DNA of 64,000 nt, from positions 1-64,000 of the forward strand of contig NCHQ01000007.1 in assembly GCA_002281855.1 (NCBI GenBank), written 5' to 3'. The number at the start of each line of letters is the position of its first letter. Position 1 is the first letter of the stretch. The notes beneath the pieces are model-generated. The model searched no databases and was not told where the DNA came from. It saw only the letters and a program-made list of their open reading frames with translations. This document shows positions 25,713 to 34,215 of the stretch, piece by piece. The stretch comes from Rhodospirillales bacterium 24-66-33. Its GTDB lineage: Bacteria; Pseudomonadota; Alphaproteobacteria; Reyranellales; Reyranellaceae. The position numbers and the translations under genes were made by a program.

Positions 25713-26375
25713 TCAGGCCCAGTTCAGCCGGGTGCGGCCGATCGCCATCGCGACGGCGGCCTGGCTGGGCTCGACCACGGGCAGGCCGACATGGCGCTGC
25801 AGGCGTTCCCGGTAGCGGGCCATGCCGGCGCAGCCCATCACCAGCACGTCGGCGCCGTCCTCGTCGCGCAACTCGGCGGCGACTTCGGCCATGCGGCTGA
25901 AGGTGCGGGCTTCGTCGGCCAGTGCGACGACTCCCAGGCCGATCGCGCGGTCGCCGGCCATGCGGTCGTTCAGGCCCATCTGGCCGACATAGCGAAGGTG
26001 CCGGGGGATCGACTTCTTCAGGATCGAGATCACGCCGAAGCGCTGGCCGAGGGTGAGAGCGGTCAGGATGCCGCACTCGGCGATGCCCAGCACCGGCTTG
26101 GTCGTGAGTTCGCGTGCGGCATGCAGGCCGGGGTCGGAGTAGCAGGCGATGACGAAGGCCGAGCAGTCGTTGTCGCGCTGCTTCACCATGGCGCCGATCA
26201 GCGGCACGACCTGTTCGACATGGCCCTGGTTCTCGATGCCGGGCGGGCCGTCCTTCAGCGTGACGCATTCGATGGCCGGGCCACCGTTCATGCGCAGCGG
26301 CTCCATGGCGGCGTCGATGCCGCGGGTGACGGCTTCGGTCGAATTGGGATTGATGACGAGGATTCGGTCGGACAT
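25713..26375 (-). CDS. Hydantoin racemase / Asp-Glu racemase family
   Basis: The 220-residue protein has ILVINPNSTEAVTRGI at the N-terminus, diagnostic of HyuE-like racemases, and the two catalytic cysteines in FVIACYSDPG (Cys78) and VMGCAGMA (Cys182). It would interconvert D- and L-hydantoins so the D-specific enzymes can use both. ATG 26375 is chosen over an upstream in-frame start. It is convergent with the flavin-reductase gene (1 bp apart) and divergent from the amino-acid-type binding protein. Confidence 0.9.
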   Translation of the reverse strand: MSDRILVINPNSTEAVTRGIDAAMEPLRMNGGPAIECVTLKDGPPGIENQGHVEQVVPLIGAMVKQRDNDCSAFVIACYSDPGLHAARELTTKPVLGIAECGILTALTLGQRFGVISILKKSIPRHLRYVGQMGLNDRMAGDRAIGLGVVALADEARTFSRMAEVAAELRDEDGADVLVMGCAGMARYRERLQRHVGLPVVEPSQAAVAMAIGRTRLNWA

Positions 26376-26463
26376 GGGCCGCAAGATGGCCTCAAAATTG
26401 CTATCCGACAACGCTTGTTCTAACGTTGCTGCTTGGGGATTTCATGGGAAGGGAACTGAAGAA

Positions 26464-27315
26464 ATGATGCACCGTCGCTTTGCCGCGCTGGCTGTCGTGG
26501 CGCTGATGTGCGCGAGCCCCGCGCTCGCCCAGGACAAGAAGCCGCCGCTGCGCACCGGTGTCGATGGCACCTTCGCGCCGCACGCCATGCCGAAGATGGG
26601 CGGCGGCGTCGAGGGCTTCCAGATCGACGTCTTCACCGAGGCCGCCAAGCGCATGAAGCGCGACATCACGATCGATGCCGTGAGCTTCTCGACCCTGATC
26701 CCGGGCATGCAATCCGGCCGCTACGACTTCATCGCGGCGCCGACTACCGTGACCAAGGAGCGGGCCGAGAACATGCTGTTCACGGCAGGCTATCTGTGGA
26801 CCGCGTTCCAGTTCGGCATCAAGAAGGGCAGCGCCCCGATCAAGAGCTGGGCCGACCTCAAGGGTAAGGCCGTGGCCGTGAACAAGGGCACGCCCTACGA
26901 GACGCTCGCCAAGAAGATGGGCGAGCAGCACGGCTTCACCGTGCAGGTCTACGACACGCAGCCCGACGCGACGCAGGCCGTGCTGTCCGGTCGCGCCTAC
27001 GCGACGCTTGGCGGCAACACGACCATCGTCTACGCCGCGTCGAAGAACCCGCAGTTCATCGCCGACCTCGAGCTTGCCGAAACGCGCGCCCATTGGGCTG
27101 CGCCCGTGCCGAAGGACAATCCCAAACTTCGTGCCGAGCTGCAGGATGCGCTCGACTGCATGAAGAAGGACGGCACGATGGCGAAGTTCTACGAGAAGTG
27201 GTTCAACAAGAAGCCGGCGGCCGACGATCTCGCTGTCGTGGTGACGCCGGGCTACGGCGTGCCGGGCATGCCGGGCTACGATCCGACGCCGCACGAGCTG
27301 AAGTGCGGCGGCTGA
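26464..27315 (+). CDS. ABC transporter substrate-binding protein, amino-acid (family 3) type
   Basis: The 283-residue periplasmic protein has a signal peptide ending PALAQ (about residue 22). It matches SBP_bac_3: TGVDGTFAPHAMP, GFQIDVFTEAAKRM, and SGRYDFIAAPTTVTKERAENMLFT in the ligand site. Two adjacent ATG codons (26464, 26467) can serve as start. A strong terminator follows, then the ATPase and two permease genes. The adjacent divergent hydantoin racemase suggests the ligand may be an amino acid, hydantoin or carbamoyl derivative. Confidence 0.92.
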   Translation: MMHRRFAALAVVALMCASPALAQDKKPPLRTGVDGTFAPHAMPKMGGGVEGFQIDVFTEAAKRMKRDITIDAVSFSTLIPGMQSGRYDFIAAPTTVTKERAENMLFTAGYLWTAFQFGIKKGSAPIKSWADLKGKAVAVNKGTPYETLAKKMGEQHGFTVQVYDTQPDATQAVLSGRAYATLGGNTTIVYAASKNPQFIADLELAETRAHWAAPVPKDNPKLRAELQDALDCMKKDGTMAKFYEKWFNKKPAADDLAVVVTPGYGVPGMPGYDPTPHELKCGG

Positions 27316-27338
27316 GCTCGTCCTTCTAATCGCCAGAC

Positions 27339-27382
27339 CGAGGGGCCTTTCCGGCGTCGGCAAGGCCCCTCGATTTCGTTTT
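27339..27382 (+). terminator. Terminator between binding protein and ATPase genes
   Basis: A perfect 11-bp stem, CGAGGGGCCTT with AAGGCCCCTCG, has a 12-nt loop and is followed by ATTTCGTTTT. It lies 24 bp after the binding-protein stop. Partial read-through would make more binding protein than membrane components, a usual arrangement in such operons. Confidence 0.85.
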
Positions 27383-27408
27383 GATCTGCCTCAGATGACA
27401 AGGGTCCC

Positions 27409-28149
27409 GTGACCAGCCACATCGTCGACGCGCGCGCCATCCACAAGCATTTCGGCACCCTTCACGTCCTGAAGGGCGTCGATCTGAAGGTGAACGAGCG
27501 CGAACTGGTATTCGTGATCGGGCCGTCTGGCTCGGGCAAGTCGACCCTGCTGCGCTGCCTCAACCGGCTTGAGGAGCCGTCCTCCGGCTCGATCGTGGTC
27601 GACGGCATCGACATGCTCGACCCGAAGACCGACATCAACCATGCCCGCCGCCGCATCGGCATGGTGTTCCAGTCGTTCAATCTCTATCCGCACATGACGG
27701 CGCTGGGGAACGTGACCCTGGCGCTGCGCAAGGTGGCCGGCAAAGGCCGCGCCGAGGCCGAGGCACTGGGCCGGGCGGCGCTGGAGCGGGTGGGCCTCGC
27801 CGAGCGTGCCGACCACACGCCGGGCCAGCTTTCGGGCGGGCAGCAGCAGCGAGTGGCGATCGCCCGTTCGATCGCGCTGGAGCCGCGCGTGATGCTGTTC
27901 GACGAGCCGACCAGCGCCCTCGATCCCGAGCTGGTCGGGTCTGTCCTCGAGGTGATGCGCGGCCTGCGCGAGAGCGGCATGACCATGATCGTGGTCAGCC
28001 ACGAGATGGGCTTCGCCCGAAACGCGGCCGACCGGGTCGTGTTCATGGACGACGGGCTGATCGTGGAGCAGGGGCCGCCGGCGGCGATCTTCGAGACGCC
28101 GAGCCATGAACGGACGCGCGCCTTCATCGGCCAGATCCAGCGGCACTGA
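27409..28149 (+). CDS. Amino-acid ABC transporter ATP-binding protein (GlnQ-like)
   Basis: The 246-residue ATPase has Walker A GPSGSGKSTLLRCLN, Q-loop FQSFNLYPHMT, signature LSGGQQQRVAIAR, Walker B VMLFDEPTSALDPE and the H-loop VSHEMGFAR. The FNLYPHMT and HEMGFAR segments are specific to polar amino-acid importers. The start is GTG 27409. It works with the two permeases that follow within 12 bp. Confidence 0.94.
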   Translation: MTSHIVDARAIHKHFGTLHVLKGVDLKVNERELVFVIGPSGSGKSTLLRCLNRLEEPSSGSIVVDGIDMLDPKTDINHARRRIGMVFQSFNLYPHMTALGNVTLALRKVAGKGRAEAEALGRAALERVGLAERADHTPGQLSGGQQQRVAIARSIALEPRVMLFDEPTSALDPELVGSVLEVMRGLRESGMTMIVVSHEMGFARNAADRVVFMDDGLIVEQGPPAAIFETPSHERTRAFIGQIQRH

Positions 28150-28161
28150 GGCCGGCGTGGC

Positions 28162-28842
28162 ATGAGCGGCTGGGACAAGTTCGTCGAAACCTTCTTCAAC
28201 GCGAAGGTCATGTGGAAGTACCTGCCGGACATCCTGTCCGGCATGGTGGTGACCATCGAGCTCGCGCTGCTGATCATCGTCACCGGCCTCGGGGCGGGGC
28301 TGGCGCTGGCTCTGTTGCGCAGCCTGGCGATCCGGCCGCTCAACTGGCTGATCATCTTCATCGTCGATCTGTTCCGCTCGCTGCCGCCGCTGGTCATCAT
28401 CGTCCTGATGTACTTCGGCCTGCCTTACGCAGGCCCGGCGCCGTCCGGCTTCGTCTCGACCTGGCTTTCGCTCGCCTTCGTGCTGATGGCCTTCTCCGAG
28501 GAGATCTTCTGGGCCGGCATCACCTCGATCCCGAAGGGGCAGTGGGAAGCCTCGCGCTCGACCGGCCTGTCGTTCGGCCAGACCCTGTTCAACGTCGTAT
28601 TGCCGCAGGCCTTCCGGCTCACCATCCCGCCGCTGACCAACCGCACCATCTCGATCACCAAGGGGACGGCGCTGGGCACCGTCGTGGCAGTGACCGAGAT
28701 CCTGGGACAGGCCAGCTCTGCGATGTCCAACTCCTACAATCCCTCGCCCCTGATGATGGGGGCGGCGGCCTATGTGGTGCTGTTCCTGCCGGTCGTCGTT
28801 GCGGCCCGCTGGATCGAAGCCAAGTTCGCGTGGAAGCGATGA
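28162..28842 (+). CDS. Amino-acid ABC transporter permease (HisM/GltK-like), first subunit
   Basis: The 226-residue HAAT-type permease has TM segments starting at about residue 22, the VDLFRSLPPLVIIVLMYFGLP segment, and the EAA loop (ISIPKGQWEASRSTGLSF-like). ATG 28162 is 12 bp after the ATPase. It overlaps the next permease by 4 bp (ATGA). It forms a heterodimer channel with that protein. Confidence 0.92.
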   Translation: MSGWDKFVETFFNAKVMWKYLPDILSGMVVTIELALLIIVTGLGAGLALALLRSLAIRPLNWLIIFIVDLFRSLPPLVIIVLMYFGLPYAGPAPSGFVSTWLSLAFVLMAFSEEIFWAGITSIPKGQWEASRSTGLSFGQTLFNVVLPQAFRLTIPPLTNRTISITKGTALGTVVAVTEILGQASSAMSNSYNPSPLMMGAAAYVVLFLPVVVAARWIEAKFAWKR

Positions 28843-29504
28843 TCGAAGCCTTCTTCAACATAGAGATCATGAAGGCGGCCTGGCCCATCGTGCTGACGGG
28901 CCTCTGGAACACGATCCTGCTGTCCCTGATCGTGGTGCCGCTCGGTCTGTTCGGCGGCCTGATCCTGGCGCTGCTCGCCTCGATCAGGCATCCGCTGGTG
29001 CGCTGGCCGCTGATGGCGTGGGTCGACTTCTTCCGGGCCTTCCCGCCGCTCGTGCTGTTGGTGCTGCTGTTCGCCGGCCTGCCGTTCGCGGGCCTCGAAC
29101 TGGACGGCTTCGCCTGCGTGGCCATCGCCTTCTTCCTGAACACCGGCTCCTATTACGGGGAGATCTTCCGGGCCGGTATCGACTCGGTGCCGGGGGGCCA
29201 GGTCGAGGCGGCGCGCTCCACCGGTCTCAGCCGGATGCAGGCGATGCGCTACGTCGTGCTGCCGCAGGCCGTGCGGAACGTGATGCCGGACCTGCTCTCG
29301 AACACGCTGGAAGTCGTGAAGCTCACGTCGCTGGGTTCGGTGGTCGCCGTACCCGAACTGCTCTACGAGGCGCGGCAGGCGCAGAGCATCACCTACAATC
29401 CGACGCCGATCGTCATGGCCGCGGTCATTTATTTCCTGCTGCTGTGGCCGCTGGTTCGACTGCTGAGCCGCCTCGAGAACCGCGCTCTGGCCGGGCGCCG
29501 ATAG
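28839..29504 (+). CDS. Amino-acid ABC transporter permease, second subunit
   Basis: The 221-residue permease is of the same family as the preceding one. It has VDFFRAFPPLVLLVLLFAGLP, then SVPGGQVEAARSTGLSRMQAM and VKLTSLGSVVAVPELLYEA. Start ATG overlaps the upstream TGA. It ends the operon 9 bp before the stop codon of a convergent lipoprotein gene. Confidence 0.92.
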   Translation: MIEAFFNIEIMKAAWPIVLTGLWNTILLSLIVVPLGLFGGLILALLASIRHPLVRWPLMAWVDFFRAFPPLVLLVLLFAGLPFAGLELDGFACVAIAFFLNTGSYYGEIFRAGIDSVPGGQVEAARSTGLSRMQAMRYVVLPQAVRNVMPDLLSNTLEVVKLTSLGSVVAVPELLYEARQAQSITYNPTPIVMAAVIYFLLLWPLVRLLSRLENRALAGRR

Positions 29505-29513
29505 GCGCCGGCC

Positions 29514-29903
29514 TCAGCGCTTCTGGACGCAATCCCGGTAGGTCACCGTCTGGTTCGCGCCTTCCTCGACGAAGGCGGTGTCTCCCTTGCTCCAGAAGAC
29601 GAACGTGCCGCTCGAATCGGCGTAACGGATACCCGAGGCCGACAGGGTCTGCGGCAGGCTGAACTTCCGACCGTCGCTCAATTGCACCACGGCCAGCCCT
29701 CCCGGAATGGGACGTCCATCGGGGCCGACGCTCGACTTTCCGTCATAGAAGTCGGCCACAATGGTCTTGTTCTGCTGACACTGATACCGGACCGTCGACA
29801 TCGGGGCATCCGCGGACGGAGCCTTGAGCGGTGGGCCGTCATTGCACGCGGCCAGAGCAGGCAGAAGCGACAGAACGGTGCAGGCGACCAGCGGATGGGT
29901 CAT
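29514..29903 (-). CDS. MliC-like lysozyme-inhibitor lipoprotein
   Basis: The 129-residue lipoprotein has lipobox LAAC (Cys near residue 20). The mature domain has the MliC/C-type lysozyme inhibitor look: VRYQCQQNKTIVADFYDG, then LSDGRKFSLPQTLSASGIRYADSSGTFVFWSKGDTAFVEE. The two cysteines YQCQ and YRDC would form the conserved disulfide. ATG 29903 starts the signal peptide. It likely sits on the outer membrane and blocks c-type lysozymes. Monocistronic, divergent from nothing; the XRE gene lies upstream on the same strand. Confidence 0.82.
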   Translation of the reverse strand: MTHPLVACTVLSLLPALAACNDGPPLKAPSADAPMSTVRYQCQQNKTIVADFYDGKSSVGPDGRPIPGGLAVVQLSDGRKFSLPQTLSASGIRYADSSGTFVFWSKGDTAFVEEGANQTVTYRDCVQKR

Positions 29904-29988
29904 CGAGTGGCTCCAGAGCCGCAGGCGGCACGAGATCGGCATGAAGCCAAGCCAACGCTCGGGAGGAACGAATGTTGCCGGCTGCCTG

Positions 29989-30387
29989 TCAATCCTTGGC
30001 GAGAGCCTGGATCAGGTCGAGGGTCTTGGTCCGCAGACCCTTGTCGCGGATCTTGTAATAGGCCCGGACGAGTTCGAGGGTCTCGCGCTTGGTGTTGAGA
30101 TCGTCGCTCTGCTTCACGGCCGCCTTGGGTCGACCCGGCTTGCGCTTGGTGCTGCCCACCGAGGCATCCATCCCGTCAAAGAAATGGGTCACGGGGACGT
30201 CGAGGACCTTCGAGAATTCGAACAGGCGGCTCGAACTGATGCGGTTGAACCCGCGCTCGTACTTCTGGACCTGCTGGAAGGTCAATCCGACGGCCTTCGC
30301 AAGATCGGTCTGGCTCATGCCAAGCAGCGCGCGCCGCTGGCGCAGCCTGCTGCCGACATGGGTGTCAACTGGATGTGATTCCGTCAC
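29989..30387 (-). CDS. XRE-family transcriptional regulator
   Basis: The 132-residue protein has a helix-turn-helix at about residues 11-65: LRQRRALLGMSQTDLAKAVGL, then QQVQKYERGFNRISSSRLFEFSKVL. This is typical of phage-repressor-like regulators of alphaproteobacteria. The C-terminal part (RETLELVRAYYKIRDKGLR) is helical and likely used for dimerisation. The start is GTG 30387, supported by GGAGG five bases upstream; an ATG between them reads straight into TGA. Targets are unknown. It is divergent from the Bug-type gene. Confidence 0.88.
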   Translation of the reverse strand: MTESHPVDTHVGSRLRQRRALLGMSQTDLAKAVGLTFQQVQKYERGFNRISSSRLFEFSKVLDVPVTHFFDGMDASVGSTKRKPGRPKAAVKQSDDLNTKRETLELVRAYYKIRDKGLRTKTLDLIQALAKD

Positions 30388-30587
30388 ATGTACCTCCGCC
30401 GTTCTATATCGGTATTGCATCGGGCTTTTACACCTACCTTTCGCTCCTCGGGGTGCGACAGGAAGCCTTACGGCAGTGACCTTCGCATGACTGCATGCGC
30501 ACGGTCTATGCGGTTGCCGTGCGCGGGCTCGATCCCTACGGTACGTCCGCGTCAGGCGGCGAAGACCGCCCGCGGGAGGAATAATCA
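30388..30587. promoter_or_regulatory. Divergent intergenic region with inverted repeat
   Basis: These 200 bp separate the XRE regulator from the Bug-type binding protein. GCGCACGG (30497-30504) and CCGTGCGC (30517-30524) form a perfect 8-bp inverted repeat with a 12-nt spacer, about 64 bp upstream of the binding-protein start. It could be an operator of the regulator or a leader hairpin. No confident promoter boxes were assigned. Confidence 0.45.
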
Positions 30588-31553
30588 ATGTTAAGTCTCA
30601 TTCGCGGAGCTTCTTGCCTGCTTGTGTTGCTTTACGCACAAGCGGCCGTCGCCCAGACCAACTGGCCGGACAAGCCGGTCAAGCTCGTCGTGGGCTTCAC
30701 CGCCGGCAGTGCGACCGACGTCACGGCCCGTATGTTCGCGCAGAAGTTCACCGAGGCCTGGGGACAGCCGGTGGTCGTCGAAAACGTCTCGGGCAATTCC
30801 GGCGCAATCGGGGTCGACAGGGTCGCCAAGGCCCCGCCGGACGGCTACACGCTGATGTGGTCGGGCAATGCCGCCATCACCATCCTGCCGTCGCTGCAGG
30901 CGCTGCCCTTCGATCCGCTGAGGGACCTGACCCCGATTTCGACCTCGCTGGTCATGCCGTCGGTCTTCGTCGTGAACAACGATCTGCCGGTGAAGTCGAT
31001 CGCCGAGCTGATCGCCTACGCCAAGGCCAATCCCGGCAAGCTCTCCTACGGGACGCCGGGCGTCGGTACGCCGCAGCATATTGCGGGCGAGCTGTTCTGC
31101 CATCTGGCCGGGATCAAGATGGAGCACATCCCGTATCGCGGCGCCAACCTCACCGACGTGATGAGCGGCGTCGTGCCGGTCGGGATTCAGAACGCCGGTG
31201 CGGGAATGCCCATGGTGCGCGACGGCCGGGTGCGCGGCATCGCCGTCACCTCCCTGAAGCGCGCTGCGGGCGCCCCCGATCTGCCGACGCTCGCCGAGCA
31301 GGGGTTCCCGGGCTTCGAGGCGACGTCGTGGTTCGCGCTGATGGGGCCCGCCAAGCTGCCTCGTCCGATCGTGGACAAGGTGCGCGCGGAGTCGCTCAAG
31401 GTCCTGGCCGATCCGGAGATGCAGAAGAAGTTTGCGGTGATGGGGCTCGACCTGGTGGGCAGTACGCCGGAGGAAACCCGCGCCGCCATCGCCGCGGACA
31501 TCCCGAAATGGGCCAGGGTCATCCGGGACGCCAACATCAAGACGGGGCGGTAG
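30588..31553 (+). CDS. Bug-type (TctC) periplasmic binding protein
   Basis: The 321-residue protein has a signal peptide ending AVAQ (residue 23). The Bug family pattern is clear: WPDKPVKLVVGFTAGSATDV, VVVENVSGNSGAIGVDRVAKAPPDGYTLM, LSYGTPGVGTPQHIAGE and HIPYRGANLTDVMSG. These bind carboxylic acids for tripartite tricarboxylate transporters. No TctA/TctB membrane genes lie nearby, a common orphan situation. GGAGG lies 8 bp before ATG. Confidence 0.93.
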   Translation: MLSLIRGASCLLVLLYAQAAVAQTNWPDKPVKLVVGFTAGSATDVTARMFAQKFTEAWGQPVVVENVSGNSGAIGVDRVAKAPPDGYTLMWSGNAAITILPSLQALPFDPLRDLTPISTSLVMPSVFVVNNDLPVKSIAELIAYAKANPGKLSYGTPGVGTPQHIAGELFCHLAGIKMEHIPYRGANLTDVMSGVVPVGIQNAGAGMPMVRDGRVRGIAVTSLKRAAGAPDLPTLAEQGFPGFEATSWFALMGPAKLPRPIVDKVRAESLKVLADPEMQKKFAVMGLDLVGSTPEETRAAIAADIPKWARVIRDANIKTGR

Positions 31554-31556
31554 CCC

Positions 31557-32222
31557 TCAACCTTGTCTCTTTATCCTGTCGCGGCGCGCCAGTTCGGCGT
31601 CGGAGCTTTGCGGCAGCTCGAAGGTTCCGGTCTTCACGGCGCCTGCGCGCGCGTACACGCTCATGGTGACGCCCGTCGTCGAGACGTTGCTTTCGGCCAG
31701 TTTCAGCGCGCCGGCTTTCGAGCCCGGGCCGAACAGCTTCTTGCCGTTTCCGAGGACCAGCGGGAAGGTGAGCAGGCGGAACTCGTCGATCAGGTCGTGA
31801 GCGAGCAGGGTCTGCAGAAGTATGCTGCTGCCCTGGGTCAGCAGGACCGGCCCCGTTCCCTGCTTCAGCCGGGCGATCTCCGCGACGACATCGCCCGTCA
31901 GGGCGACCGAGTTCTTCCAGGTGAGCGGCGAGGAGGAAGAGGTAGCGACATACTTGGTGACCTCGTTGAAGACCCCGCCGATGGGATCGTCCTCGCCGAC
32001 GAACGGCCAGTGCGCGGCGAAGATCTCGTAGGTCTTGCGGCCCAGCAACAGGTCGAACGGCTGTGAAAAGCACCCATCCATGAACTGGCCCATCGGCCCG
32101 TCCCAATAGGGTACGGTCCAGCCGCCATGCTCGAACCCGCCCGTGGGATCCTCCTCCGGCCCGCCGGGCGCCTGCATGACCCCGTCCAGGCTGACGAATG
32201 CGCCGGCAACGATCTTTCTCAT
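31557..32222 (-). CDS. Dihydrofolate-reductase-like (RibD C-terminal domain) protein
   Basis: The 221-residue protein starts MRKIVAGAFVSLDGVMQAPGG, the standard opening of the YyaP/YwjB-like RibD_C family. It also has LLLGRKTYEIF and GTGPVLLTQGSSILLQTLLAHDLIDEFRLLTFPLVLGNGKKLF. Members bind NADPH and reduce unknown substrates in the cytoplasm. It is not true DHFR. Single gene, converging with the Bug-type gene 3 bp away. Confidence 0.88.
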   Translation of the reverse strand: MRKIVAGAFVSLDGVMQAPGGPEEDPTGGFEHGGWTVPYWDGPMGQFMDGCFSQPFDLLLGRKTYEIFAAHWPFVGEDDPIGGVFNEVTKYVATSSSSPLTWKNSVALTGDVVAEIARLKQGTGPVLLTQGSSILLQTLLAHDLIDEFRLLTFPLVLGNGKKLFGPGSKAGALKLAESNVSTTGVTMSVYARAGAVKTGTFELPQSSDAELARRDRIKRQG

Positions 32223-32309
32223 GGCAATCCTCCGATGTGGGTGTCCCAAGGACGGGCGAAGGTCGCCCGATCCGACATCGACATCAGAGAGTCTCGAATG
32301 AGGAGGCGA

Positions 32310-32684
32310 TTAGTATTCCTCGACGACCTGCCCGTTCGGATGGATCGTGACCCGCTTCGGCACGCCCTGAGGGCGGGTCGGCACGGGATCGCGGGTCACG
32401 TTGGCCCGCCACGAGCCGTCGTTCCTTTCTTCCAGTCGCTGGACGCGATAGCCCTGATTCTCGAGGCGGTCGCGGGTCACCGAATAGGTGTTGGGCTGGG
32501 ATGGCGGCGGCGCCATGACGGGTGCCGGGGGCGCGACGGGCGGCGGGGGCAGGGCGCCGGGCGACATGGTGTCGGGCATCCGGCCACCATTGCCGATCGA
32601 TCCGGGTACGAGCTGACCAAAGGCCGTGTCCGCCGCAGCGACCAGAGCCATCACGAAGACGACGGTGAGGAGGGTGGTACGCAT
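32310..32684 (-). CDS. Small secreted protein with PepSY-like C-terminal domain (paralog 1)
   Basis: The 124-residue protein has a signal peptide ending AFGQ (about residue 23), a proline-rich linker (GALPPPPVAPPAPVMAPPP), and a C-terminal domain DRLENQGYRVQRLEERNDGSWRANVTR that ends with VTIHPNGQVVEEY. The same layout recurs in the genes at 35946 and 41697. The pattern helix, GY, basic strand, DGSW, strand, xxGxV is PepSY-like. Start ATG 32684 begins the signal. Function unknown; divergent from the APC permease. Confidence 0.65.
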   Translation of the reverse strand: MRTTLLTVVFVMALVAAADTAFGQLVPGSIGNGGRMPDTMSPGALPPPPVAPPAPVMAPPPSQPNTYSVTRDRLENQGYRVQRLEERNDGSWRANVTRDPVPTRPQGVPKRVTIHPNGQVVEEY

Positions 32685-32739
32685 CGGGTTTATATGGGTT
32701 GTCCGGCCCGCACTTGCTATGAGGAGGCGGGGGACACGC

Positions 32740-34215
32740 ATGAAAATTCAAGGTGCTCTGTCACGTAAGTTGCTTTCCGAAATCTTGGCGCCGAGCCATG
32801 TTGCCGCGCTGCCCAAGGTTCTGGGTCCCATAAGCATCGTCTTCATGGGTATCGGTGCCATCATCGGCGCCGGCATCTTCGTCCTGACCGGTACGGCGGC
32901 CGCCCTCTATGCCGGGCCCGCCGTCGTCGTTTCCTTCGTGCTGGCGGGCCTTGCCTGTGCCTTCGTGGCGCTCTGCTATGCCGAGCTGGCGACGCTGATG
33001 CCGGTGGCTGGCAGCACCTACACCTACACCTATGCCAGCCTCGGGCAGCTCGCGGCCTGGCTGGTCGGCTGGAACCTCATCCTCGAGTATTCGATCGGCG
33101 CGGCCGCGGTGGCGGTGGGATGGTCGGGCTACTTCAATGGCACGCTCGACTCCATAGGCCTCGCCATCCCGCCCCGGCTGTCGACCTCGACCGGGCAGGC
33201 CGTCCAGCTCGCCGACGGTACCACCGCGACTGCCATCGCCAATCTGCCGGCCGCGGGGATCGTCGCGCTGCTTACCTTTCTGCTCGTTCAAGGCACGCGT
33301 GAGTCGGCGCGCCTCAACAATCTCATGGTGGCAATCAAGCTGACCGTCATCCTGGCGTTCATCGGCTTCGGGATTGGCCATGTCTCCGTCGCGAACTGGC
33401 AGCCGTTCGTGCCACCGAACACAGGGACCTTCGGGATCTTCGGCTGGAGCGGTGTCCTGCACGGCGCCTCGGTCGTGTTCTTCACCTATATCGGCTTCGA
33501 CGCCGTCTCCAATTGCGCTCAGGAAGCCAAGCGGCCGCAGCGCGACATGCCGATCGGCATCCTGGGGGCGCTCGTGGTCTCGACGATCCTCTATATCCTG
33601 GTGGCGGGCGTGCTCGTCGGTGTCGTGCCGTACCCCGAGCTGAACGTGGCTGCCCCGGTCGGGCTCGCGGTGGATCGCATGGGCGTCGGCTGGTTCGCTG
33701 CACTGATCCAGCTCGGTGCGCTGATCGGAATCACGACGGCGATCCTCGTTCTGCTCTACGGGCAATGTCGCATCTTCGCGACCATGGCGAACGACGGGCT
33801 GATGCCGCCGCTGTTCAGCCGCGTCCACCCGAGGCTGAAGACGCCCTGGCTCAGTCAGATCATGATCGGCGTGATCGTGGCCGCAATTGCTGCGGTGGCG
33901 CCGATCGAGATGCTGAGCGAACTGGTCGGCGTCGGCACGCTGTTCTCGTTTCTGATGGTCTGCGCGTCAGTGGTCCGACTTCGTCGTCTTGAGCCGCATG
34001 CCGCCCGGCCTTTCCGGGTGCCGGCCGTGCCCTTGATCCCGATGCTCGGCATTCTGTCCTGCCTCGGCCTGATGATCGGGCTGGCACCCATGACCTGGGC
34101 ACGACTCGTCATTTGGATTGCGATCGGCCTCGTCATCTACTTTGCCTATGGCCGATCGCGCGCCGCCCGTCGCCTGAGTGACGACCTTAAAGCAGGGGAT
34201 GACGCTTCCGCGTGA
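32740..34215 (+). CDS. Amino-acid permease, APC superfamily (cationic amino-acid type)
   Basis: The 491-residue inner-membrane protein has about 12 TM segments. The first carries GIGAIIGAGIFVLTG, the substrate-binding motif of APC transporters. It also has AELATLMPVAGSTYTYTYASLGQLAAW and VVFFTYIGFDAVSNCAQEAKRPQRDMPIGI, typical of the CAT/YfnA group. ATG 32740 has AGGAGG 11 bp upstream, slightly far. The last 29 bp overlap the 3' end of the convergent decarboxylase gene. The ligand is uncertain. Confidence 0.9.
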   Translation: MKIQGALSRKLLSEILAPSHVAALPKVLGPISIVFMGIGAIIGAGIFVLTGTAAALYAGPAVVVSFVLAGLACAFVALCYAELATLMPVAGSTYTYTYASLGQLAAWLVGWNLILEYSIGAAAVAVGWSGYFNGTLDSIGLAIPPRLSTSTGQAVQLADGTTATAIANLPAAGIVALLTFLLVQGTRESARLNNLMVAIKLTVILAFIGFGIGHVSVANWQPFVPPNTGTFGIFGWSGVLHGASVVFFTYIGFDAVSNCAQEAKRPQRDMPIGILGALVVSTILYILVAGVLVGVVPYPELNVAAPVGLAVDRMGVGWFAALIQLGALIGITTAILVLLYGQCRIFATMANDGLMPPLFSRVHPRLKTPWLSQIMIGVIVAAIAAVAPIEMLSELVGVGTLFSFLMVCASVVRLRRLEPHAARPFRVPAVPLIPMLGILSCLGLMIGLAPMTWARLVIWIAIGLVIYFAYGRSRAARRLSDDLKAGDDASA

